Translations under genes and position numbers: made by a program
Origin: Candidatus Obscuribacterales bacterium
GTDB lineage: Bacteria; Cyanobacteriota; Vampirovibrionia; Obscuribacterales; Obscuribacteraceae
Assembly (NCBI GenBank): GCA_019637435.1
Contig: JAHBVO010000001.1
Coordinates: forward strand, 1,364,001 to 1,428,000
Length of the DNA: 64,000 nt
Direction: 5' to 3'
Notes under the pieces: model-generated
What the model saw: only the letters and a program-made list of their open reading frames with translations
Told to the model about the DNA's origin: nothing
The model's database searches: none
Part shown: positions 51,211 to 58,943 of the stretch, one piece after another
Numbering within the stretch: the first letter of the stretch is position 1
How the letters are laid out: each line of letters starts with the position of its first letter

Positions 51211-51405
51211 CTGGTTTGCGGCTCCTTGTACTTTGTCCCTGCTAATTTGACTTCTCTGTTTGAAGGTTGTCTATCACTCGATGACGGATTTCGGCAAAAG
51301 CGTCATCGTATCGTAGACAAGCGAATTGTCTGTACCCCGCGAACCGTTATCCTGTCCGGTGTTTGCTTGCAGTCGCCGAAATACGTGATGTTGGGATATG
51401 GTGAT

Positions 51406-51442
51406 GAGTGGTGAAAGGCGCACGAGCAATCGGGGCGCCTTT
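51406..51442. terminator. Duplicated terminator element, copy 2
   Basis: The same 37 bases as copy 1, with arms at 51414-51421 and 51435-51442. It lies 28 bp beyond the stop of the minus-strand coiled-coil gene and can terminate it, since the stem is followed by TTTC on that strand. Confidence 0.65.
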
Positions 51443-51469
51443 AACGTTTTGCGCCTTTCTGGTTTTACA

Positions 51470-51973
51470 CTACTTTTTGAAGCCTTTGAACCAGCCGCCG
51501 CCCTGACCCTGATCTTTTGTGGCGTCATAAGTTCCCGATGTTCTCGGGTTTTGCCCCTGACTGTGCTGTTCTTTTTCGCGCTCGGTCAGCATGACTGCGA
51601 GGAGGTCACGTTCAGATTCTCTCTGTTTCAACTGCGCTTGAATGTCGTTGAAGTTAGCTTGCAACTCATCCACTTCTTTCAGTTTCTGCTCTAGAAGGGT
51701 GGTCACGCGGGCGAGGTCCTGATGAAGTTGCTTATTTTCGCGGCTCTTATCCGACAGAAGTGCGCTCTGGTTCGAGAGTTCAGCCTTCAAATCCTGACCA
51801 TCTCGCGCCATCATTTCCATTTCGCGAAGTTGTGTGGAGAGAACGATGTTTCTCTCCTGCGCCTCTACAAGCTTGTCTTGCAGTTCGACGATCTTGGTGA
51901 CCATCGCCTGAACGCTTGGAGGACTTCGATCTTCCGCTTTGGCTGTTTGACCTTGTGCACCCTGTGCAGTCAT
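51470..51973 (-). CDS. Cytoplasmic coiled-coil hypothetical protein
   Basis: About 167 residues from ATG 51973 (an in-frame ATG at 52024 is also open; no clear ribosome site for either). Residues 20-140 form one long predicted coiled coil (MVTKIVELQDKLVEAQERN, LHQDLARVTTLLEQKLKEV, LQANFNDIQAQLKQRESERD). The tail is Gly/Gln/Lys-rich and ends WFKGFKK. No signal peptide or motif; the product could be structural or a membrane-proximal tether. It diverges from nagA. Confidence 0.65.
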   Translation of the reverse strand: MTAQGAQGQTAKAEDRSPPSVQAMVTKIVELQDKLVEAQERNIVLSTQLREMEMMARDGQDLKAELSNQSALLSDKSRENKQLHQDLARVTTLLEQKLKEVDELQANFNDIQAQLKQRESERDLLAVMLTEREKEQHSQGQNPRTSGTYDATKDQGQGGGWFKGFKK

Positions 51974-52121
51974 TGTTCTACGTTTCGAAAAATAGTGGGA
52001 ATTGGCCTTCAACCAATATGCCACGAGTTTTCATTAGTCAATCGAATGGGTTATATTGTTCGTCCCGTATGTTTTTTTATCACATGCGGAAGGACTAATT
52101 GTACAGCCAGGTAATCTTAAA

Positions 52122-53243
52122 ATGAGCAATCTTGTCGTTAGTGGTGGGCACGTTTTGACCCCCGTTGGCGAGCGTTTCGCCGACGTCATTGTGCGGGGCG
52201 GGCGAATAGTCGAGCTCTCTGATGCCGCTTCTGATAATCTCTCTGTTGGTGAAAAGAAATCCGACGCTTCGCGCGTGCTCGACGCCACGGGATGTTATGT
52301 GACGCCCGGGCTGGTCGATTTGCAGGTAAACGGCGACGCTCATTGTGATCTCTGGGGATCTCCGACTGATGCGGACTTGAGTGCGATGCGTTCCGCACTT
52401 GCCGGCGCAGGTGTAACCTCATTCTTGCCGACACTTATAACCGGTGATATCACGCATCTGCGCGCAAATGTCGACATGCTGACTGCTCGCGGTGCCGGCG
52501 TGCACGACAAGTGGAGCCAGGATTCATCTGGGGCGAGGATGGTAGGCATTCACCTGGAAGGTCCATGTTTGTCTGAAAAACGGCCGGGCGTTCATCCGCC
52601 TGAGTACATCGTCGCTCCGTCGATTGAGGTTTTCTCCGCGCTTGTCAATGATAGTGTGCGTCTTGTCACGATGGCATGCGAGCGTGATTCGGGCAGCACC
52701 TGCACGAAGTGGTTGGAACAGCACAATGTTGTTGTGTCCATCGGTCACTCGAACGCGACGTACGCGGAGGCCAGAAGCGCTTTCGACGCCGGGGTTCGTA
52801 TGATGACGCACACCTTCAATGCTATGGCACCGTTGCATCACCGAGAACCAGGTGCTGTTTCAGCTGCTTTGCTGGATCGGCGTGTGTCTTGTTGCTTGAT
52901 CGCGGACGGATTGCACTTGTCGCCTCAAGCGGTCGAGTTGATTTACCGTTTGAAAGGATCTGACAAAGTTATTCTGGTAACTGACATCGCTCATATCGGC
53001 ACCACTGGTGGTGACCTCGTCGGTTCCTCCATAACGCTGGATGCTGCAATTCGAAACGTAGTCAACTGGGGTGTCGCTGGCTTTCGCGAAGCGATCTTGA
53101 TGGGCAGTTATAACGCGGCCCGCTCAATCGGTTTAGAAAATGAAATAGGAAATATTTGTCAGGGAGCGCTTGCCGACCTTATCCTCTGGGATAAGGAAAC
53201 CCTTGCCATTAAGCAGGTTGTGCTCGGTGGGAATGTTCTTTAG
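52122..53243 (+). CDS. nagA: N-acetylglucosamine-6-phosphate deacetylase NagA
   Basis: About 373 residues from ATG 52122; the frame extends to 52056 but those residues are unlike the family. The amidohydrolase barrel is complete: PGLVDLQVNGD, HLEGPCLSEKRPGVHPPE, VVSIGHSNATYAEARSAF, MMTHTFNAMAPLHHREPG, LIADGLHLSP and the catalytic Asp in ILVTDIAHIGTTGG. It removes the acetyl group from GlcNAc-6-phosphate in amino-sugar and peptidoglycan recycling. No nagB or permease is adjacent. Its end overlaps the stop of the convergent MshEN-like gene by 4 bp. Confidence 0.95.
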   Translation: MSNLVVSGGHVLTPVGERFADVIVRGGRIVELSDAASDNLSVGEKKSDASRVLDATGCYVTPGLVDLQVNGDAHCDLWGSPTDADLSAMRSALAGAGVTSFLPTLITGDITHLRANVDMLTARGAGVHDKWSQDSSGARMVGIHLEGPCLSEKRPGVHPPEYIVAPSIEVFSALVNDSVRLVTMACERDSGSTCTKWLEQHNVVVSIGHSNATYAEARSAFDAGVRMMTHTFNAMAPLHHREPGAVSAALLDRRVSCCLIADGLHLSPQAVELIYRLKGSDKVILVTDIAHIGTTGGDLVGSSITLDAAIRNVVNWGVAGFREAILMGSYNAARSIGLENEIGNICQGALADLILWDKETLAIKQVVLGGNVL

Positions 53244-54586
53244 CGACCTTTGCCTCGCTTAAACAGCGACGAGATACCTGCCACGGCCGCACCTACGACG
53301 ATACCACCAAGAACCTTCGATGTTGTCGACTTGAGAACCGCACGATCGCGAGGACGCCTCGTTTTCGAGCTCTGGTCAGTAGCGAGTTCATCAGTTTCAG
53401 CAGGGCTTGCCGTTTCAACTTCAACGACCTGAGCCGCCTGATTCTCTTCAATCTGAGCCGCCAGAGGATGGCTTTTGATCGCCTGTTTAATCGCTTCATC
53501 GCTGGCAACTCCGAGCAGTTTCAACAACTTGCTCGAAGCCACGGGGTCGTCGAGAACGCGGTCGAAAGCGGCTTGAACTTCTTGATGGTTGGTTGCTCCC
53601 GAACTTTTAAGTATGTCCAGCAGTCTTGGTGTGCCATTGCCCGTAGCGTTGTCATTCAAATTTACGGATTCAACTTGTCGACGAGGTGCGTTGTCCGTCT
53701 GTTGCGGCGTGACTGGCGCGGCATCGGGCGGGCGAGAGACTCCCTCGCCTGCGCTGATCGTCGGCTGGGTGTAGAGTGGTGGCGCAAAACTTGGCGGTGC
53801 AAAAGCGCCCGATTGCTGCGGCAAATTGCTGGTTTCGCTGTGCTGCCGGCTGTACATTCCAGAGTCCAGGCTATGCGGGTTGGGCTGCGATTGTTGAAAG
53901 AATTCCTCTTCAACCTCCTGACCGTAAATCTCGTCGGCGTCCTCCATCTCTGCGGCTCTGGCAAGAGACTCCTCTGCCTTAATCCAGTGCAGAAATGTAG
54001 AACGCAACTCGCTGATGCCTTCCTCGCGCCCGACTCTTCCCTCACGGATGTTTCGCTGAATGCGCAGAATGCTTGGAAATAGTGAGGGTGAGAGCACTCC
54101 CTCGAGTACCAGAGCGCTGCCCAGCGGCATACCTGATGAATAGCTGGTCATGAGTGCCTGATCGATTTGCTCCTGCGTGACTATGTCGGAATCGAGAAGT
54201 AATTCGGCCAAGCGTTTTGAAGTCTGCTGAGTGTCTTCGCTGGAAGCGCCGATGTCCAGAAAGGTTCGCAGTGCGCGTCCGTCCTCGGCCGATTTTCGAA
54301 GCGCATCCACTGCGGCGCCTCGCGCGACCGTGCCCTCTCTTATCAGTGCTTGGGCTTCCAGAGAAGCCTCCAGTACATTGTCGGTTACACAGCGAGAAAC
54401 CAAAAGCGCCTGTCCAATCGGCACTCCAAGGCGCCTGGACACCTGAATCGCCTCGGTTAAATCGCCGGAAGTAATTACTCCAGCGTCGATTAAAAGCTCA
54501 CCAAGCTTGATTTTATTGGCGGAAGAAGGCACGTTCGATTGGTCCTCGCTGCGACATGACAGGATGCTTACTGAAACCCTACCCAT
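53240..54586 (-). CDS. MshEN-like repeat protein with C-terminal hydrophobic anchor
   Basis: A 448-residue paralogue of the 6001-7200 protein. Two full repeats are clear: residues 26-112 (KLGELLIDAGVITSGDLTEAI, LGVPIGQALLVS) and about 125-205 (RLAELLLDSDIVTQEQIDQAL, GMPLGSALVLEG). A long Gln/Ser/Pro-rich linker (210-310) leads to a partial third unit (PRLLDILKSSGATNHQEVQAA). The C-terminal 25 residues are glycine-rich and hydrophobic (LGGIVVGAAVAGISSLFK), a possible membrane anchor. No ATPase domain. The pattern matches c-di-GMP-binding MshEN halves, but ligand binding is untested. Divergent from the secreted TPR gene. Confidence 0.75.
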   Translation of the reverse strand: MGRVSVSILSCRSEDQSNVPSSANKIKLGELLIDAGVITSGDLTEAIQVSRRLGVPIGQALLVSRCVTDNVLEASLEAQALIREGTVARGAAVDALRKSAEDGRALRTFLDIGASSEDTQQTSKRLAELLLDSDIVTQEQIDQALMTSYSSGMPLGSALVLEGVLSPSLFPSILRIQRNIREGRVGREEGISELRSTFLHWIKAEESLARAAEMEDADEIYGQEVEEEFFQQSQPNPHSLDSGMYSRQHSETSNLPQQSGAFAPPSFAPPLYTQPTISAGEGVSRPPDAAPVTPQQTDNAPRRQVESVNLNDNATGNGTPRLLDILKSSGATNHQEVQAAFDRVLDDPVASSKLLKLLGVASDEAIKQAIKSHPLAAQIEENQAAQVVEVETASPAETDELATDQSSKTRRPRDRAVLKSTTSKVLGGIVVGAAVAGISSLFKRGKGR

Positions 54587-54684
54587 GCTGGAGTTTCGTC
54601 AATCAGATCGACAAATTAAATGCTATTGTCGGTCCACTCCTGGGCAAAGAACTGTTATAGCTGTTTGGAATCAGACTTTCCTTT

Positions 54685-54713
54685 CTAACAGTTTTCTTCA
54701 AGGCGGCTATAAT
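54685..54713 (+). promoter_or_regulatory. Sigma-70-type promoter candidate
   Basis: A perfect -10 box TATAAT (54708-54713) with CTAACA (54685-54690) 17 bp upstream as a four-of-six -35. It lies 45 bp before the TPR gene start at 54758. Confidence 0.6.
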
Positions 54714-54757
54714 TGCACTGCAAAGGGTCCAATACTTGCGTATTTCGGCGGTTGGTT

Positions 54758-55780
54758 ATGAAAAATGATTTTTCGATGGTTGTGAAACCCGTTGGAGTTG
54801 CCCTGGCGCTCAGCATCTGCTGTTGCGGTGTCTCGCTGGCACAAGGGATGTCTGAGTACGCGGGAGTTACTTCTATTCCGAAGCCCATGCCGAAAACCAG
54901 TGGCATCGCAGGTGGTTTAAACAGTATCTATGGCGCGCCAGCCAAGCAAATGAACAATGCCGCACGAAGCGTTTCGACCTCAGGAAAAACCTCGTCCTCG
55001 GCTACTTCGGTTCGAACAGCTCAGGGCGCGCCAGCCAAGAAGGGCAAGCCGGCGATCATCATGTCGGGTGACTTACCCGGATCCGCAATTCAGGCACAGC
55101 GTGAAGCCGCGCTTGGAGTCAGCAAGGTCGCCAATGAGAGCTATAAGGCCGGACTGGATGCGAAAAGCAAAGGGAAGCTCGATGAGGCCGAAAAGGACTT
55201 CCGCAAATCTGTAAATGCACGCATGCAGTACTGGTCTGAGCGAGACCACAAAATTCCCGATATCTTCGTCGAACTCGGCGAAATTAATGCCACGCGTGGC
55301 AACGATCAAAAGGCGGTCGAGGATTTGCAGCAGGCTCTGGCGTTTTACAGTAAATTTCACGGGCCGGGTTCTGATCACCGGTTGAAACCGCTGCTTCTGC
55401 TTTCTGAGAGTCAGTTCAAACTCGGCGAAAAAGCTAAGAGTTACGAGTCATATAAGCAAGCTTATCAGTTGGCAACGCGTGCGAAGTTGGACGCATACAA
55501 TCCAGTGGTATTGCGCTTGAACACTGTAAAGAAAGCAATTGAAGTAAATAAATTCAGGGACGCATGCGAAATGTGCGAAATCGCCATGTCTAATTCTGAA
55601 AAGCCCAAAATGAGTCAGGATCAGCTTCTAGCTCTTATGAGCGATTATGCCACTGCGCTCAGAGGTTTAAATCGCACTCGTGACGCCGAGGAAATTTTAG
55701 CCGAGGCTGAGAAGATAAAGGGCTCGGGACCCGCGTCGACACCGCAGCCGCCGGCCGGATCCGAGACTACTGCGAAGTAA
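54758..55780 (+). CDS. Secreted TPR-repeat protein
   Basis: About 340 residues from ATG 54758, chosen because it starts a signal peptide (VVKPVGVALALSICCCGVSL, cleavage near LAQG) just downstream of a promoter; the open frame begins at 54713. After a Ser/Ala-rich region (35-130), TPR helix pairs follow from about 130: SYKAGLDAKSKGKLDEAEKDF, IFVELGEINATRGNDQKAVED, LLLLSESQFKLGEKAKSY, LMSDYATALRGLNRTRDAEEI. The last 20 residues are Pro/Thr-rich. Probably periplasmic. One of the secreted TPR set of this window. Confidence 0.8.
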   Translation: MKNDFSMVVKPVGVALALSICCCGVSLAQGMSEYAGVTSIPKPMPKTSGIAGGLNSIYGAPAKQMNNAARSVSTSGKTSSSATSVRTAQGAPAKKGKPAIIMSGDLPGSAIQAQREAALGVSKVANESYKAGLDAKSKGKLDEAEKDFRKSVNARMQYWSERDHKIPDIFVELGEINATRGNDQKAVEDLQQALAFYSKFHGPGSDHRLKPLLLLSESQFKLGEKAKSYESYKQAYQLATRAKLDAYNPVVLRLNTVKKAIEVNKFRDACEMCEIAMSNSEKPKMSQDQLLALMSDYATALRGLNRTRDAEEILAEAEKIKGSGPASTPQPPAGSETTAK

Positions 55781-55930
55781 TCTTCAGTTTCAAAAATTCG
55801 GTGATCATGTCAACGTCCGATCGTTCTATATCGGGCGCTAGACGGGCTTGACGAGCCACTGTTGTATTCAACAGTTACTTCGACGTGCCTCAAAATTACG
55901 ATCTGGGAGCTACCCCTAACCTGAGGTCCG

Positions 55931-57631
55931 TTGAATATGGACAATTCTTCTTCTTCTTCCGATTTTTCTCCGACAATATTCGGTCCGGTAACTTTTAAAG
56001 ACTGCGATTCGGAAATGAAGCGCCAGGGGTTGGAACGTCTTCTGACCGCAGTTTATAAACGTGAAGTTGGAATCAATCTGTTGCTCGTTGAAAACGGCGC
56101 ATCACAGACGGTGCTCGATAGCCTGAAGCATCGAAACATTGCAAACGTGGCTGATTCGATCATTGGTGAGATTAAAGCAATGATTGGAGAAGCGGAGGGG
56201 ACCGAACGACGCTGTCAGATTATGGAGCGCTACTATGGTCTTGATGGCATGAGACCGACGCGCCTTTCCGCTCTGGCAACTCGGTTCAACATTTCCAGAG
56301 AACGTGTTCGACAAATTAAAGAGCGTTCCCTAATTTCTCTGCGCTACCGGAAACGAGAAATTGAGCGCCTGATTGTGGAGCACTCCTCGCGGTTGCTGTC
56401 ACGCCGCGCGGTTGGACTGCAAAGTAGCGAAGCGCTGGTCGGAGAGTTGGAGCCACGAAATCTATGCAGTCATGAGGCGCTCCTGATGATGCACGAGAGC
56501 ACGGCACCCTGGACAATCGAACAATCTGCAATTTTAAACGCTGTCGACTCTTACAACCGAGCACGCATTGTTGGTTGCGCCGGTAGTGGCAAAACAATTC
56601 TTGCATTGACGCTGGCTCGACGCTATGCCAGCGCCGGGGAGAGAACAGTACTGACCTGTTTTAGTCGAGCACTCGCTGATTGGTTGAGTTCGTTGCTCCA
56701 AGGTCAGGAGAACTTGGAAATAATGTCTTTTCATTCTCTGTGTTTTCGCGTTGCTAAACAAGCCGGTATTAAAGTTCCGGGAGGGTGGAACAATCGCGTT
56801 TGGCTCGAGAAGTTTCCCGACACACTTTCCAAGGCGATCAAGGCAAACCCATCTTTGAAGTTTGACAATATCATTGTCGATGATGGGCAGGACTTTCGCG
56901 ATAACTGGTGGCTTGCTCTGCAAAGCGCGATCAAACCGCGAGGTCGGCTTTTATACTTTGTCGATGATAATAAGCTCTGCAACCCGATGCAGAATGAATT
57001 TCCCGAAATCGACTTCGATTCTCACCTCTCGATAAACCTCAGAAGCCCGGCGATAATTTCGCAGCTGCTCCGTGTTTGCCACGCCTCCGAACGCCCCATG
57101 CGCTATGCTCGCAGTTTGAATGCGCCGCTTGAATTTTATCGCTGTGATACAGACGACGAAGTTAAGTCTACTTTGAGTCATGTCTTCGTGGAGCTTGTGG
57201 AGAAAGGTCGCTATCAGGGATGTGATGTGGCAGTTCTGACTCCCCGAATCGCTCGCTTTTCATCAGTGGCGAACCATAAGTTGCGGTGCGGAGCCCGGCT
57301 GGTTCGCAGTCATTCGGATATGCCGGCTAACACCTTGTTGTCTCGCTCTCATGCTTTCAAAGGCTTCGAACGCAAATGCATAGTTTTAGTCGACCTGGAC
57401 AAGAAATTTGCAGTGATGAACGATGATGAAATTCGGATTTTTGTTTATGAAACGTTCTCGCGGTTTACCGAGCGATTGATCATTCTTGGCGATGTCGAGG
57501 TCTGGAATCGTATAGTCTCTTTGAGCCCTCCGAATTCTGCTCGACATTATGCCGAGGCTCGCGAACGCTGGCTTGATAGGGCTGCCGACATAGTGCCGGC
57601 CGTCTGCGAGCCTGTTGCAGAATTTTCTTGA
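55931..57631 (+). CDS. Sigma region-4-like HTH fused to an SF1 (UvrD-like) ATPase
   Basis: A 566-residue protein with GAGGT nine bases before ATG 55931. Residues 95-147 match sigma-70 region 4.2: RLSALATRFNISRERVRQIK (111-130), then helical KERSLISLRYRKREIE. The SF1 ATPase core follows: Walker A GCAGSGKT (215-222), Walker B IIVDDGQDF (314-322, with Asp where UvrD-like proteins have the catalytic Glu), the NLRSPAII segment (369-376) and HAFKGFERKCIVLVDL (474-489). The 1B/2B helicase insertions are small or absent. A DNA-binding ATPase that could act at promoters or on RNA polymerase is one reading; helicase activity is uncertain. Confidence 0.85.
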   Translation: MNMDNSSSSSDFSPTIFGPVTFKDCDSEMKRQGLERLLTAVYKREVGINLLLVENGASQTVLDSLKHRNIANVADSIIGEIKAMIGEAEGTERRCQIMERYYGLDGMRPTRLSALATRFNISRERVRQIKERSLISLRYRKREIERLIVEHSSRLLSRRAVGLQSSEALVGELEPRNLCSHEALLMMHESTAPWTIEQSAILNAVDSYNRARIVGCAGSGKTILALTLARRYASAGERTVLTCFSRALADWLSSLLQGQENLEIMSFHSLCFRVAKQAGIKVPGGWNNRVWLEKFPDTLSKAIKANPSLKFDNIIVDDGQDFRDNWWLALQSAIKPRGRLLYFVDDNKLCNPMQNEFPEIDFDSHLSINLRSPAIISQLLRVCHASERPMRYARSLNAPLEFYRCDTDDEVKSTLSHVFVELVEKGRYQGCDVAVLTPRIARFSSVANHKLRCGARLVRSHSDMPANTLLSRSHAFKGFERKCIVLVDLDKKFAVMNDDEIRIFVYETFSRFTERLIILGDVEVWNRIVSLSPPNSARHYAEARERWLDRAADIVPAVCEPVAEFS

Positions 57632-57739
57632 CGGACATCATATTTAGTGGCATGCTGATGTAGCGAAAGTGCCACCATCCCCGGTTCCCTTTTGTCGGTC
57701 ATTGTCGATTACTTGTTGTAGAAAGCGGTAGACGTAAGC

Positions 57740-57832
57740 ATGGAATCTATCACGGTTTTTACTGCGTTGTTTTTGGTCGTGCTTGCACTGTGTGCCGGCT
57801 ACAGCATCATTCGCGAACTGCTTGGACTTTAG
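57740..57832 (+). CDS. Candidate 30-residue single-helix membrane peptide
   Basis: A short frame from ATG 57740 encodes 30 residues with a single hydrophobic helix (TVFTALFLVVLALCAGYSII) flanked by polar ends. It lies between the helicase-like gene and the convergent dam gene. There is no strong ribosome site, so this is a candidate only; small membrane peptides of this size do regulate transporters and envelope proteins in other bacteria. Confidence 0.4.
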   Translation: MESITVFTALFLVVLALCAGYSIIRELLGL

Positions 57833-57847
57833 CGCTGCAAACTTCGG

Positions 57848-58672
57848 CTAGATGTTTTTGTACGCAAGTATCTCTTGAGCTTTAGTTCGATCACCGGTGC
57901 AATTGATCATGCGCGGAGCATCGAGAATATCGATTTTGAAGTTGTAACTCTTGTAGAGTTCGACAATTCGATCGGTGGCTTGGTTAGAGACGACTACCGG
58001 CCCCCGGTGTGCAGCAAGCCAGCGAGCCAGTCTCAATTGATCGTCCCAATCGAAACCTTCTTGCGAATACTGCGTGAATTCGACATCGTAGGGCGGATCG
58101 GCATAGACGAAATCTTTTGATGTGACGTCTAGAAGTTCAAAATCACCAAGCGCGAAATGCCAGTCTTGAAAGATGTATCTGTAATCTCTGAAGTCGCGTT
58201 TGTAATTGATGTTTTTATACTTTCCGAAGGGAACGTTGAAGAAGCCCTTCTTGTTAAAACGGCAAAGCCCGTTGAAACCGGTTCTATTCAAATAGTAAAA
58301 CAACTCTGCAGCCATGCGGGAGTTTGCACGCCCCTCATCTATGAGTCGGTTGAAGCTCTCGCGATGTCTGTAATAGGTAATTTCGTCGTTGCTCATTTCG
58401 AGCCCGATTATCATTCCACGCTTAAGCCATGTATAGAAGTTGATGGCGTGAGGGTTGATGTCGTTGACCATCGCTTTATCAGGCAACAAACCGAGCGTCA
58501 CGGCAAGACCACCGCAGAAAGGTTCTACCAACCTCTGGCGGCGGAATGAGTCGTACATTGGTTTCACATGCGATACCAGCCAGCGTTTACCGCCGGCCCA
58601 CTTTAGAGGTGGTCTGATACCACGCTCGTTGGGGAGATAGATCTCCGATTGGCGAGGAACCGATTCGACCAA
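57848..58672 (-). CDS. dam: DNA adenine methylase, class D12 (Dam-like)
   Basis: A 274-residue N6-adenine methyltransferase starting at TTG 58672, with AAGGA upstream and no nearer ATG. The SAM motif PPLKWAGGKRWL (about residues 21-32) and the catalytic DPPY (in FVYADPPYDVEF, near residue 193) are in the alpha-class order of Dam and D12 enzymes, with YFYLNRTGFNGLCRFN-like recognition-domain residues between. The target is probably GATC by family but not shown. No restriction endonuclease gene is adjacent, so it is probably a solitary methylase used in regulation or repair. Confidence 0.93.
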   Translation of the reverse strand: MVESVPRQSEIYLPNERGIRPPLKWAGGKRWLVSHVKPMYDSFRRQRLVEPFCGGLAVTLGLLPDKAMVNDINPHAINFYTWLKRGMIIGLEMSNDEITYYRHRESFNRLIDEGRANSRMAAELFYYLNRTGFNGLCRFNKKGFFNVPFGKYKNINYKRDFRDYRYIFQDWHFALGDFELLDVTSKDFVYADPPYDVEFTQYSQEGFDWDDQLRLARWLAAHRGPVVVSNQATDRIVELYKSYNFKIDILDAPRMINCTGDRTKAQEILAYKNI

Positions 58673-58943
58673 GTTGTTCCGATCCTTCCTGTGCGATCAA
58701 ACCCGGGAGCGACAATCCGAGCTGTCGCACTATCATAATGCATCTATTATATTCGTTTTATTTATCAGTGATATTTGATAGTAATATATTCGATAAGTAT
58801 TTGGTCGAATTCTGTTAATCGCCCGACCGGTAGCGCGATTGCGAGTGTCGATGCTGCTGTGGGTTTGAGCGTCGGAAACATCATTAAGCCGGATTATCAG
58901 GCTAAGAAGTTCGACTGTTACTAGTAGAGCCGGTTGAGAAACT
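58673..58943. other. 271-bp intergenic region with A/T-rich core
   Basis: An A/T-rich stretch (58735-58805) carries a TATAAT on the minus strand (58746-58751) and probably the dam promoter. From 58772 to 58924 the plus strand is open for 51 codons with no ATG and ends in a protein-like tail (NIIKPDYQAKKFDCY), possibly the remnant of a lost gene. Confidence 0.4.

Larger units (their letters stand above)
51095..51469. other. 375-bp intergenic region with a duplicated hairpin
   Basis: It contains a short A/T-rich string of CTAGAAC repeats (51105-51153) and two exact copies of a 37-bp terminator-bearing element (51174-51210 and 51406-51442). A 62-codon open frame at 51226-51414 bridges them but has no ribosome site or family resemblance, so I do not call it. 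Confidence 0.55.

Noticed and set aside
51226..51414. 62-codon plus-strand frame between the duplicated hairpins
   Set aside because: No ribosome site, no family resemblance, and its end lies in the second hairpin copy.
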